Shown one piece after another: positions 9,997 through 18,103 of a stretch of 64,000 bases of DNA. The stretch comes from Bradyrhizobium nanningense (lineage in GTDB: Bacteria; Pseudomonadota; Alphaproteobacteria; Rhizobiales; Xanthobacteraceae), in NCBI RefSeq assembly GCF_004114535.1, contig NZ_LBJC01000005.1, forward strand, positions 186,001-250,000, written 5' to 3'. Both the position numbers and the translations under genes were made by a program. The notes below the pieces were generated by a model. The model did no database searches and was not told the DNA's origin. It was given only the letters and a program-made list of their open reading frames with translations. Every line of letters starts with the position of its first letter. Position 1 is the stretch's first letter.

Positions 9997-10085
9997 GTAG
10001 GCTGGGTAAAGGCGCACTTGCGCCGCGCCCACCACCTGTCTCGGTAAGCGAATTATGGTGGGCACGCTCCGCTTTGCTCACCTAC
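9997..10085. repeat. GTAGG...CCTAC dispersed palindromic repeat
   Basis: Begins GTAGGCTGGGTAAAGGCGCA and ends GCTTTGCTCACCTAC. An internal arm GCCCACCA pairs with TGGTGGGC 21 bases later, and the termini GTAGG/CCTAC are complementary. From memory this is a very common intergenic repeat in Bradyrhizobium and other bacteria. It lies between two convergent genes and could act as a two-way terminator. Confidence 0.75.
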
Positions 10086-10101
10086 GGCACCGTCATCGTG
10101 G

Positions 10102-10872
10102 CTATTTCAAAACCACCCATGCCGGCGCGTGATCGCTCGCACCGTCCTCGCCGCGCACGTCTCTGTCGACACCAGCCTTCGCCAACCGTGAGGCAAGGGC
10201 AGGGCTGAGCAGGAGATGATCGAGCCTGAGGCCCGCATCGCGCGGCCAGCGGTTCCGCTTGTAGTCCCAGAACGTGTAGATGCGCCGCTCCGGATGCTGC
10301 TCGCGGATCGCATCGCACCAGCCCTGTGAGACCAGCGAGGCAAATGCCGCGCGGCTCTTGGGCTGGACCAGCGCATCCTTGTCCCATGAGCGCGTCGGAT
10401 AGATGTCGATCTCCGTTGGCGCGACGTTGTAGTCGCCGGCAAGCACGACGGGCAGATCCTGCTTGATGAAAGTATTGGCGTGGCGCTTGAGGCGCGCGAA
10501 CCAGTCCAGCTTGTAGTCGAATTTCGGACCCGGCTGCGGATTGCCGTTCGGCAGATAGATGCTGGTGACGATGATGCCGCGCACGGCGGCCTCGATGTAG
10601 CGGGCTTCGTGATCGCCAGGTCTTCCGGGCAAGCGGTCGCGGGTCAGGATCGGCGTAGCCTTGCGTGCGAGGATGGCGACCCCGTTCCAGGTCTTTTGTC
10701 CGCGCCACACCGCGCCATAGCCGGCCTTTTCGATCGCGGCCGCCGGAAATTCGCCATCACTTGCCTTCAATTCTTGAAGCGCGACGACATCGGGCTTCGC
10801 CGTGCGCAGCCACGCCAAGAGATTGGGCAGGCGGCGGTTGATGTTGTTGATGTTGAATGTCGCGATCTTCAT
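10102..10872 (-). CDS. xthA: exodeoxyribonuclease III (AP endonuclease)
   Basis: A 256-residue exonuclease-endonuclease-phosphatase protein. It begins MKIATFNINNI, carries LQELKA with the metal-binding Glu, NGVAILAR, the catalytic DYNVAPTEIDIY loop (family GDFN/GDYN block), and ends LRLDHLLLSP...SDHAPAWVVL with the Asp-His pair. Exonuclease III cuts at abasic sites and trims 3' ends during base excision repair in the cytosol. Length matches the family. It is divergent from the small Cys-rich exported protein 40 bases away. Confidence 0.95.
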   Translation of the reverse strand: MKIATFNINNINRRLPNLLAWLRTAKPDVVALQELKASDGEFPAAAIEKAGYGAVWRGQKTWNGVAILARKATPILTRDRLPGRPGDHEARYIEAAVRGIIVTSIYLPNGNPQPGPKFDYKLDWFARLKRHANTFIKQDLPVVLAGDYNVAPTEIDIYPTRSWDKDALVQPKSRAAFASLVSQGWCDAIREQHPERRIYTFWDYKRNRWPRDAGLRLDHLLLSPALASRLAKAGVDRDVRGEDGASDHAPAWVVLK

Positions 10873-10912
10873 GTAGAGCTACCGGCTCCTGCCTTCCGTA
10901 CCCGGAGATACA

Positions 10913-11134
10913 ATGTCCAAGTTGAACTTTGCCGTCATCGTCGTCGCCGTCGCGCTCTCCGGGCTCGCGTCGGCACAATCGTCCGACCCGCGCGGTGCCT
11001 GCAAGGCAGACTACGACAAATTCTGCGCCGGCATCGCGCCCGGTGGCGGCCGAGTCGTCGCCTGCCTCACCGACAAGCGCGATCAGCTCAGCGCGACCTG
11101 CAAAGAGGCGCTGGACAACAGGAAGAAGAAGTAA
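10913..11134 (+). CDS. small exported Cys-rich repeat protein
   Basis: A 73-residue protein with a signal peptide (MSKLNFAVIVVAVALSGLASA) and a roughly 50-residue mature part holding four cysteines: ACKADYDKFCAG and ACLTDKRDQLSATCKEAL. This C-x7-C / C-x10-C layout resembles the cysteine-rich repeat found once in small bacterial proteins and many times in Golgi Cys-rich FGF receptor (PF00839-like). A disulfide-stabilised periplasmic peptide is likely; function unknown. The upstream sequence ACCCGGAGATACA supplies a GGAG ribosome site. Confidence 0.75.
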   Translation: MSKLNFAVIVVAVALSGLASAQSSDPRGACKADYDKFCAGIAPGGGRVVACLTDKRDQLSATCKEALDNRKKK

Positions 11135-11146
11135 GCGATCCCTTCC

Positions 11147-11287
11147 GTGTCCCGGACTTAGTGCGAGCCGGGACCCAGAAGGGCAACACGGTCAGAATGT
11201 AGCGAGATGGGCCCCGGCTCTGCAGCGCACCGCGTGCTGGACGATGCTTCGCATCGCCAGGGGCGCACTGCGCTGCGTCCGGGGCAC
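11147..11287. repeat. dispersed repeat with GTGYCCCGGAC arms (copy 1)
   Basis: The outer arms GTGTCCCGGAC and GTCCGGGGCAC are complementary with one mismatch. Internal short hairpins include GATGCTTCGCATC. A second element with the same arms lies downstream of the SmpA-like lipoprotein gene, so this is a repeat family. It fills the gap between convergent genes, stopping 12 bases before the alr stop. Confidence 0.7.
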
Positions 11288-11298
11288 GTGCGCGACGT

Positions 11299-12582
11299 CT
11301 AGCCCGGCAGCGGCGGCGGGGCGGCGGGCTGCTCGAGTGGTGGCGGCGAGGGCGGCTGCGTGGCGTTCGACGCGGGCTCCGGCTTCGCCAGCGGCTCCTC
11401 CACATTGCCGCCCTTGTAGAGTCGCGCGTAGCGGTGGCCGAGGCTGGTCAGCACTTCATAGCCGATGGTGCCGAAATGATGTGCGAGCTCGTCGACGGTG
11501 ATGCCCTCGCCGAGCAGCGTCACCATATGGCCACGCCGCGCCGCATTTGGCGGCAGATCGGTGATGTCGATCGCGATGAGGTCCATAGAGATGCGTCCCG
11601 CGACCGGACAGCGCTTGCCGGCGACGATGACTTCGGCGCCGCGGGTGCCGTCATTGGAGCTGGCGGCGCGGAAATAGCCGTCGGCATAACCGACCGCGAT
11701 GATCGCGAGTTTCGTCGGCCGCCGTGCGGTCCAGGTGCCGCCATAACCGACGCTCTCGCCGCGCTCGATGGTGCGGGTCTGCACGATGCGCGCCTTGAGG
11801 TCGACCACCTGCTGCATCGGATTGTCGGCCTCCGGCGTCGGGTTGACGCCGTAGAGCGCAGCCCCCGGCCGCACCAGGTCGAACTGGAAGGGCGCGCCCA
11901 GGAAGATGCCGGAGGAATTGGCGAGCGCGGCCGGCACGCCGGAGAATTCGCTGGCGATGCTGCGGAAGGCGGCGAGCTGCCTGGCGTTCACCGGGCTGTT
12001 GAGCTGCTCGGCCGAGACCAGATGGCTCATCACCAGGGTGATGCCGTGATCGCCGGCGTTGATGCGGGGAATGATGGCCTGCGCTTCTGCAAGCGTGAGG
12101 CCAAGCCGGTTCATGCCGGTGTCGATGTGAACCGCCGCGCCGCCGGTCCAGCCGGTGCGACGGCAGAACACGTCCCATTCGGCAAGCTCGTTGAGGTCGC
12201 CGATCACCGGGCGGCAATTGATCTTGGCGTAGTGCTCGCCGGTGTTCTGGAAATAGCCGCCGAGCACGTAGATCGTGGGCTCCGGGACGGCCGCGCGCAC
12301 CTTGCGCGCTTCCTCGATGGTGGCGACGAAAAAGGTCTGGCAGCCGGCCTTGTTCAGCGCACGCGCGATCTGCTCGGCACCGCAGCCATAGGCGTCGGCC
12401 TTGATCACCGCCGAGCATTCGGCCGGCACCGCCGTCTTCTCGAGCTTGCGCCAGTTGGCGATGATGGCGTCGAGATCGACGGTCAGCACGCCGCCATAAG
12501 CGGCGAGCGCGGCAGCCTGATTGGCCTCCGCGGAGAGAAGGCCGGATTGCGGGTTCATTTTCGGATCGGACGCCATTGTCAT
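11299..12582 (-). CDS. alr: alanine racemase
   Basis: Converts L- to D-alanine for peptidoglycan using pyridoxal phosphate. The PLP lysine is K61 in AVIKADAYGCG; the second catalytic base region reads SVGYGGTW, and the MSHLVSAE and MDLIAIDIT blocks are typical. Length is 427 residues, longer than the usual 360-380, because of a leader of about 30 residues and a C-terminal extension of about 35 residues rich in Pro, Ala and Glu after RLYKGG. That tail has low complexity and is unlikely to be catalytic. It is downstream of dnaB on the same strand with a 40-base gap, an arrangement often seen in alphaproteobacteria. Confidence 0.96.
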   Translation of the reverse strand: MTMASDPKMNPQSGLLSAEANQAAALAAYGGVLTVDLDAIIANWRKLEKTAVPAECSAVIKADAYGCGAEQIARALNKAGCQTFFVATIEEARKVRAAVPEPTIYVLGGYFQNTGEHYAKINCRPVIGDLNELAEWDVFCRRTGWTGGAAVHIDTGMNRLGLTLAEAQAIIPRINAGDHGITLVMSHLVSAEQLNSPVNARQLAAFRSIASEFSGVPAALANSSGIFLGAPFQFDLVRPGAALYGVNPTPEADNPMQQVVDLKARIVQTRTIERGESVGYGGTWTARRPTKLAIIAVGYADGYFRAASSNDGTRGAEVIVAGKRCPVAGRISMDLIAIDITDLPPNAARRGHMVTLLGEGITVDELAHHFGTIGYEVLTSLGHRYARLYKGGNVEEPLAKPEPASNATQPPSPPPLEQPAAPPPLPG

Positions 12583-12622
12583 GGCGCCGTTTTACGCAAG
12601 AGGCAGATATTGTTCAAGGAAC

Positions 12623-14131
12623 TCAGTAGTCGTTGCCACTGCGCGCGGGGAGCTGACTGTCAGGCGCGAGGTCGCCGAACCGCGTGACTGAGGCTTCGAA
12701 CGCCAAATCGACGGTGCCGGTCGGGCCGTGGCGCTGCTTGCCGATGATGACCTCGGCCTTTCCATGCGCAAGACTCATGTCAAGCTGCCACTTCTCGTGT
12801 TCAGGCGTGCCTGGGCGCGGCTCCTTCATCGCGAGGTAATATTCCTCGCGGTAAACGAACAGCACGACGTCGGCGTCCTGCTCGATTGATCCGGATTCAC
12901 GCAAGTCGGAGAGCTGCGGCCGCTTGTCGTCGCGCGATTCCACCTGGCGCGAGAGCTGCGACAGCGCGATCACGGGAACGTTGAGCTCCTTGGCCAGCGC
13001 CTTCAGGCTCGTCGTGATCTCAGTGATTTCCTGCACGCGATTGTCGCTTCGCTTGCCCGAGCCCGAGAGCAGCTGGATGTAGTCGATCACGAGGAGATCG
13101 AGGCCCTTCTGGCGCTTCAGCCGGCGCGCCCGCGCCATCAGCTGCGCGATCGACAGGCCGCCGGTGGCGTCGACGTAGAAGGGCAGCGACTGCAGCTCGA
13201 TCGAGACCTCCCGGATCTTCTCGAAATCGGCTTCCGAGATGCCGCCGCGGCGGATTTGGGAGGAGGGGACGCCGGTGCGTTCGGCGACGATACGCGTGGC
13301 GAGCTGGTCGGCCGACATTTCGCAGGAGAAGAAGCCGATGACGCCGCCATTGGCGGCCTTCATGGTGCCGTCGGCCTGGAGCTCCGGCACATAGGCCTGG
13401 GCGACGTTGTAGGCGATGTTGGTCGCCAGCGAGGTCTTGCCCATGCCGGGACGGCCCGCGACGATGATGAGGTCGGAGTGCTGCAGGCCACCCATCTTGG
13501 TGTCGAGGTCGCGCATGCCCGTCGAGATGCCGGACAGCTTGCCGTCGCGCTGGAACGCCTTGGCCGCGAGATCGACCGCGACTGCCAGTGCCTGCGAGAA
13601 TTTCTGGAAGCCGCCGTCATAGCGGCCGGATTCGGCGAGTTCGTAAAGCTTGCGCTCGGCGTCCTCGATCTGCGCCCGGGGCTGGAAGTCGACCGGAGCG
13701 TCATAGGCGACATTGACCATGTCTTCGCCGATGCCGATCAGGTCGCGCCTAAGCGACAGGTCGTAGACGGTGCGGCCGTAATCCTGAGCGTTGATGATGG
13801 TGGTCGCTTCGGCGGCGAGCCGCGCAAGATATTGCCCGATGGTCATGCCGCCGACATCGGTGTCGGCGGGCAGGAACGTCTTCAGCGTGACGGGCGTCGC
13901 GATCTTGCCCATCCGGATCAGGCTGCCGGCGGTCTCGAAGATGGTCTGGTGCAGCGGCTCGAAGAAATGCTTCGCCTCCAGGAAGTCGGAGACGCGGTAG
14001 AAGGCATCGTTGTTGACCAGGATCGCGCCCAGAAGGCTCTGTTCCGCCTCGATATTATGCGGAGCGCTCCGATAGGCGGGAGTTCCGGCGTCGGGTGCGA
14101 GTTTGAGAACGTTCGAATCAGTCAGGGCCAT
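12623..14131 (-). CDS. dnaB: replicative DNA helicase DnaB
   Basis: A 502-residue hexameric 5'-3' replication-fork helicase. The N-terminal DnaB domain starts at YRSAPHNIEAEQSLLGAIL; the RecA-like ATPase follows, with Walker A GRPGMGKTSLA at about 226-236, SCEMSADQLATR, DYIQLLSG (Walker B) and SQLSRQVESRDDKRPQLSDL (DnaB-specific H3 region). Length and all motifs fit a full functional protein with no intein. The ATG is the one used by close family members (MALTDSNVLKL). Confidence 0.98.
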   Translation of the reverse strand: MALTDSNVLKLAPDAGTPAYRSAPHNIEAEQSLLGAILVNNDAFYRVSDFLEAKHFFEPLHQTIFETAGSLIRMGKIATPVTLKTFLPADTDVGGMTIGQYLARLAAEATTIINAQDYGRTVYDLSLRRDLIGIGEDMVNVAYDAPVDFQPRAQIEDAERKLYELAESGRYDGGFQKFSQALAVAVDLAAKAFQRDGKLSGISTGMRDLDTKMGGLQHSDLIIVAGRPGMGKTSLATNIAYNVAQAYVPELQADGTMKAANGGVIGFFSCEMSADQLATRIVAERTGVPSSQIRRGGISEADFEKIREVSIELQSLPFYVDATGGLSIAQLMARARRLKRQKGLDLLVIDYIQLLSGSGKRSDNRVQEITEITTSLKALAKELNVPVIALSQLSRQVESRDDKRPQLSDLRESGSIEQDADVVLFVYREEYYLAMKEPRPGTPEHEKWQLDMSLAHGKAEVIIGKQRHGPTGTVDLAFEASVTRFGDLAPDSQLPARSGNDY

Positions 14132-14420
14132 GGTCGGACGTGCTTAGCAATTTTCTTGGGCGGATGCGGGGCCGGGATAAAGCGCCGCCGCAGGTCAAAG
14201 CGGAAGCGAAAGCTGACCGCTATCAACCGCTCAGTTAAAATGGTGGATGATTAGCAGTCGCAGCACGCGCCGCGCTTGACGGATTTTCGCGGAACCCGCT
14301 CCGGCCCGGATGCGGCCGCGCCATGGAAAGATCCTGAAATCATGAACTTTATGGATTGGCGTGCAGACCTAATCAAGAAGCGCGCGAAAAGGCGCACGCC
14401 GGCGCGCTTCCGGCTCGGGT

Positions 14421-14540
14421 TCAGACCAGCAGGAGGTAGACCAGCGCAACCAGAGCCGCCCCGACGCCGGTAATGATCAGGGCGTAATCAGTGCGGAGGT
14501 CGTCCTGCACGTCGAATGAGGTTCGGGTCTCTTTGCTCAT
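14421..14540 (-). CDS. 39-residue single-span membrane peptide
   Basis: Reading the minus strand gives MSKETRTSFDVQDDLRTDYA followed by a single hydrophobic helix (LIITGVGAALVALVYLLLV) and a stop. The charged N-terminus followed by one C-terminal helix is typical of small tail-anchored membrane peptides. No strong ribosome site is visible, so support rests on the composition. It lies alone between dnaB and cfa; the roughly 290 bases between it and dnaB hold nothing I can assign. Function unknown. Confidence 0.5.
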   Translation of the reverse strand: MSKETRTSFDVQDDLRTDYALIITGVGAALVALVYLLLV

Positions 14541-14680
14541 GGCGACGGTCTAAGCCAGGCCCGACCGGACTTATGTGAACTGGATCACATCCTCCCGGAT
14601 TCTTTCGGGGCTATGAGCGGAACAGGCGGACGGGCAGGGAATTGTCTCCCACGGCCCGCCAACAGGGAACGAGGCAAGCG

Positions 14681-14887
14681 ATGCGGCCAGAACGGCAGCA
14701 CCAGATTTGGCGAAGCGAGGCAGGTAGCCGGCTTTGGCTGTCGGGACTGATTGCGGCCATGGAGCACGCTGAACGACCCGAAGTGCGTTGCCAGCCTGTC
14801 GCTCCCGAAATCCTACGTGAACTGCGGGCGCAACTGGCGTTAACGGCCCTCGTCCGGTGCCCCCCGATTTCGACCCTGCGTCACTAG
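14681..14887 (+). CDS. hypothetical 68-residue protein (doubtful)
   Basis: A short frame starting MRPERQHQIWRSEAGSRLWL and ending 3 bases before the convergent cfa stop. A weak GAGG lies seven bases before the ATG. No domain is recognised; the composition (Arg, Ala, Leu, Glu) is that of many GC-rich chance frames. It is listed because nothing else occupies this gap. Function unknown and reality uncertain. Confidence 0.28.
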   Translation: MRPERQHQIWRSEAGSRLWLSGLIAAMEHAERPEVRCQPVAPEILRELRAQLALTALVRCPPISTLRH

Positions 14888-14890
14888 AAG

Positions 14891-16141
14891 CTATTCACCA
14901 GCCAATTTGAGCCTCGGCCTGGCCACGCCTTCGTGAGCGCGCAGCCGGGCTTCTTCGCGCGGCAAGTAGTCGCGGGTCATCGGCACCTCGCCCTGGCGGC
15001 GCGTGAGCTGGATCTGGAAGTTCATCATGGCTTGCTTGCGGAACGTCATCTCGCAGGCCGCCAGATAGAATTCCCACATCAGCGCGAAGCGCTCGTCGTA
15101 GAGCTGTACGGCCTCCTCACGCCGCGCCATGAAACGTTCCCGCCAGGCTTTCAGCGTTTCCGCGTAGTGCAGGCGCAGGATCTCGATATCGCAGACCAGG
15201 AGGCCGGCGCGCTCGATCGCCGGCAGCACCTCCGACAAGGCCGGGATGTAGCCGCCGGGGAAGATGTATTTGGCGATCCAGGGGTTGGTCGAATCCGGGC
15301 CCTGCGAACGGCCGATCGAATGCAGCAGCATGATGCCGTTTTCGCTGAGCAGCTCGGCGCAGCGCTGGAAGTAGGTGTCGTAGAAGCGGGCGCCGACATG
15401 CTCGAACATGCCGACCGAGACGATGCGGTCGAACGGGCCGGCGACGTCGCGATAGTCCTGAAGCAGGAATCTGGCCGAGCCGGTCAGGCCCTTTTCGGCC
15501 GCGCGCGCATTGGCGATCTGCAACTGCTCGGTCGACAGCGTCACGCCCGTGACATCGGCGCCCGTGGTCTCGGCGAGATAGAGCCCGAGCCCGCCCCAGC
15601 CGGAGCCGATGTCGAGTACGCGCTGGCCGGGCTTGATGAGCAGTTTGGCGGCGATGTGCCGTTTCTTGGCAAGCTGCGCGTCGTCGAGCGTGCTTTCCGG
15701 CGTCTCGAAATAGGCGCAGCTGTATTGCTTGTCGGCGTCCAGGAAGAGCGAATAGAGCCGGGCGTCGAGATCATAATGATGCGCGACGTTCTGGCGGGAG
15801 CGCGAGCGCGGATTGAACTGTTTCAGGTGCCGCGTCAGATAGCGCAGATGCCACCAGGGTTTGGCCCATTGCGGCAATAGGTCGGGTTGATCGAGCAGGA
15901 TCGCGAGGGCATCGGCGATGGTGCCGCGTTCGACGATGAACTCGCCATCCATATAGGCCTCACCAAGCCCGAGCTCGGGATTGACGAGGATCTTCCGCTC
16001 CGCCTCTGCGGTGCCGAAGCGCACCGCGACCGGCTCGCCGGTGCCGTCGCCGACGGTGAACTTCGATCCACTGGAGCCGGTCACCGTCATCGACCCGCGG
16101 CGGATGAATTGAGACAGGAATCTACGTAACAAACGGTCCAT
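14891..16141 (-). CDS. cfa: cyclopropane-fatty-acyl-phospholipid synthase
   Basis: Transfers a methylene group from S-adenosylmethionine to cis double bonds of membrane phospholipid acyl chains. The SAM-binding motif VLDIGSGWGGLGLYLAE is central, followed by VTLSTEQL, FDRIVSVGMFEHVG and the C-terminal YIFPGGYIP block near the active site. I chose the second ATG of ATGTCGATG because GAGAGGAA then has normal spacing, giving 416 residues, normal for the family; a 31-residue upstream extension is in frame but lacks coding character. It stands alone. Cyclopropane fatty acids protect against acid and drying stress in rhizobia (general knowledge). Confidence 0.95.
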   Translation of the reverse strand: MDRLLRRFLSQFIRRGSMTVTGSSGSKFTVGDGTGEPVAVRFGTAEAERKILVNPELGLGEAYMDGEFIVERGTIADALAILLDQPDLLPQWAKPWWHLRYLTRHLKQFNPRSRSRQNVAHHYDLDARLYSLFLDADKQYSCAYFETPESTLDDAQLAKKRHIAAKLLIKPGQRVLDIGSGWGGLGLYLAETTGADVTGVTLSTEQLQIANARAAEKGLTGSARFLLQDYRDVAGPFDRIVSVGMFEHVGARFYDTYFQRCAELLSENGIMLLHSIGRSQGPDSTNPWIAKYIFPGGYIPALSEVLPAIERAGLLVCDIEILRLHYAETLKAWRERFMARREEAVQLYDERFALMWEFYLAACEMTFRKQAMMNFQIQLTRRQGEVPMTRDYLPREEARLRAHEGVARPRLKLAGE

Positions 16142-16404
16142 CGACATTTCCTCTCGAGCGAACCCGAAAGATGCGACTAACCCGGCCTTCACATCTGACG
16201 CCCAGGCGCCGCAGCGGTTCCTATGCGCTTGCATCTAAATCTAGGGTGCGGGGGCGGGTTGCGCTATTGCGCTGAGTTCACAGCCGATATTCGAAAAGCG
16301 CTTAATCACATCCTTGCGCTTGGAGGCTGCTTCCATTCGCGGCCCAATCGGATAAAAGGTGACCCGCCGCCGCGCCGGAGGCCGGCGGCACCCCTCGGAA
16401 TTCA

Positions 16405-17388
16405 ATGGAGATGATGGGAATGTCGAGCCGAGCGCTCAGCCTCGCGACGGTACTGCTTCTGATCGGCTTCGGCGCGACCGATACCGTCCTTGCGCAGGCG
16501 ACGAACCTCGAGGCCGGCAAAACCCCGTCTCAGATTTTCGCGCAGACCTGCAACGCGTGCCACAAGAGCCCGCGCGGGCTTCTGAAGTCCGTCGCGCCGG
16601 GCTCGCTGCCGGGCTTCCTGCGCCAGCACTACACCACGAGCTCGGACATGGCGGGCATTCTCGCCTCCTATCTCGTCTCCAACGGCGCCACCGACGCCCG
16701 CTTCCAGGCCAAGGACGGCAAGGACAAGAAGGACGGCGCCAGGGACAAGGAAGCCAACACCGCTCCGGGGCAGGCGGGCGAGCATCAGGGCCGCCGCCCG
16801 CGCGCCCAGGACGCCGCCAGGCCGGAGGGCGAGGCTGCTGCTCCGGCGGCCGAGGGCGCCCGTCAGAAGCGTGCGGCGCGGCCGGCCGAGGACGGCGCGA
16901 AGCCCGAGGGGCAAGCCTCGCCCGAGGGACGCAAGGGCAAGCGCCGCGGCAAGCCCGCCGCCGGAGAGACGCCGAAGCTCGACGCCGCTGCGCCAGCCAC
17001 TGAAGAGAAGAGCGAGCCCAAGCCCGAGACCAAGCCGGAGACCAGGCCCGACGCAGCCAAGGTCGAGCCCGGCCGCGACGAGGCCAAGCCCGACAGCAGC
17101 AAGGCGTCCGAGAAACCAGTCGAGATCAAGCCTGACAGCGCCAAGGTCGAATCCCGCGGCAGCGAGACTCCGGCTCTGCGGCCAGATCCGGTCCCGGCGG
17201 TGACGCCGGCTGCACCGGCCGCGAAGCCTGCCGAGCCCAAACCGGCGGAAGAGGCTGCTCCCAAGCCCGCCGCGCCGGCTGCCAGCTCTGAACCGGCGGC
17301 CAAGCCGCAGGAGCCGGCACCGCCCGCGACCGCCGCGGCCCCGCCAGCCGAGTCCTCCGGGCCTCCAGCGCCGCCGATCTCGCGCTAA
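16405..17388 (+). CDS. exported CxxCH (monoheme-like) protein with long disordered tail
   Basis: A signal peptide (SRALSLATVLLLIGFGATDT, cleavage near VLAQA) precedes a compact region of about 70 residues with a single heme-attachment motif CNACH, then LPGFLRQHYTTSSDMAGILA, which could supply a distal Met ligand. The remaining 220-odd residues are low complexity: Lys/Glu/Pro/Ala-rich, with repeated KPE and KVE patterns, ending PPAPPISR, and likely disordered. Several closely spaced ATGs exist; the fourth (base 16420) has GGAG at good spacing. A periplasmic c-type cytochrome is plausible from CxxCH alone; partner and function are unknown. No cytochrome oxidase genes are nearby. Confidence 0.75.
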   Translation: MEMMGMSSRALSLATVLLLIGFGATDTVLAQATNLEAGKTPSQIFAQTCNACHKSPRGLLKSVAPGSLPGFLRQHYTTSSDMAGILASYLVSNGATDARFQAKDGKDKKDGARDKEANTAPGQAGEHQGRRPRAQDAARPEGEAAAPAAEGARQKRAARPAEDGAKPEGQASPEGRKGKRRGKPAAGETPKLDAAAPATEEKSEPKPETKPETRPDAAKVEPGRDEAKPDSSKASEKPVEIKPDSAKVESRGSETPALRPDPVPAVTPAAPAAKPAEPKPAEEAAPKPAAPAASSEPAAKPQEPAPPATAAAPPAESSGPPAPPISR

Positions 17389-17411
17389 GCCAGCTCGTTT
17401 TCGATCGAGAT

Positions 17412-17440
17412 GCGGAGGCCGCGCTCGTCGCGGCCTCCGC
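17412..17440. terminator. GC-rich hairpin after CxxCH gene
   Basis: GCGGAGGCCGCG and CGCGGCCTCCGC form a perfect 12-bp stem with a 5-base loop, 24 bases after the stop codon. There is no T-run afterwards, so it may act as a mRNA 3' stabiliser or Rho-assisted terminator rather than a classical intrinsic terminator. Confidence 0.5.
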
Positions 17441-17464
17441 ACTGTATTGACCAGGATTGGAGCT

Positions 17465-17486
17465 TTACTCTAGAGTAATACTCTAG
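17465..17486. promoter_or_regulatory. candidate TetR operator
   Basis: A perfect 14-bp palindrome TTACTCTAGAGTAA is followed directly by a second copy of its left half (TACTCTAG). It lies 10 bases before the start of the TetR gene and ends where the AGGAGG ribosome site begins, so a bound regulator would block its own operon. This is visible sequence symmetry; binding is inference. Confidence 0.6.
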
Positions 17487-17495
17487 GAGGCGTCG

Positions 17496-18092
17496 ATGAC
17501 GACGAGCGTGCGAGACGACCTGTTGGCGGCCGGGCTGATCGTGTTCGACCGCGTCGGCTTCGAAGCTGCGACGGTGGCCGCGATCCGCAGCCGGGCGCGC
17601 GCCTCCAATGGCAGCTTCTTCCACGCCTTCGGCTCGAAGAAGGAGCTTGCCGGTGCGCTGTTCCTGGAGGTCTTGCGGCACTACCACGCCGCGGTGCTGG
17701 TCGCGCTCCATCCCGCCCCGGGTGCAGAGCATGGAATCGATCGCTTGATCAGGGCACATCTAGGCTGGGTCGTGACCAGCCGTCGCGAGGCGCGCTACCT
17801 CTTCGAGATTTCGCGCAGCGAGTGGGGCGAGGACGTTCGCGACGCCCAGCGCGCACAGAATGCGCGGCTCACTGAAGGCATCGAGCGCTGGCGCGCGCCG
17901 CTGGTTGCAAACGGCGAGCTCTTGGCGATGACGCCGGCGATGTTCGTCAGCCAGCTCATCGGTCCGGCGCAGATTTTCTGCCGCGCCTTCCTGTCGGGAC
18001 GGGACCGCGCCGATCCGCGCGTCGAGGCCGACACGCTGATCGCCTGCGCCATCCGTGCGCTACGGCCGCCCGATCGCATCAACAAGCAATAA
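17496..18092 (+). CDS. TetR/AcrR family transcriptional regulator
   Basis: 198 residues with an N-terminal helix-turn-helix (about residues 8-52: DLLAAGLIVFDRVGFEAATV, then ARASNGSFFHAFGSKKELAG, the family FYYHFxSKEEL equivalent) and a helical ligand-binding C-terminal domain. AGGAGG stands six bases before the ATG. An operator-like palindrome immediately upstream indicates autoregulation. The thioesterase gene follows after 11 bases on the same strand, so the regulator probably controls that enzyme, perhaps responding to an acyl-CoA or aromatic-CoA; the ligand is not known. Confidence 0.92.
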   Translation: MTTSVRDDLLAAGLIVFDRVGFEAATVAAIRSRARASNGSFFHAFGSKKELAGALFLEVLRHYHAAVLVALHPAPGAEHGIDRLIRAHLGWVVTSRREARYLFEISRSEWGEDVRDAQRAQNARLTEGIERWRAPLVANGELLAMTPAMFVSQLIGPAQIFCRAFLSGRDRADPRVEADTLIACAIRALRPPDRINKQ

Positions 18093-18103
18093 GGAGAGAC
18101 TGC

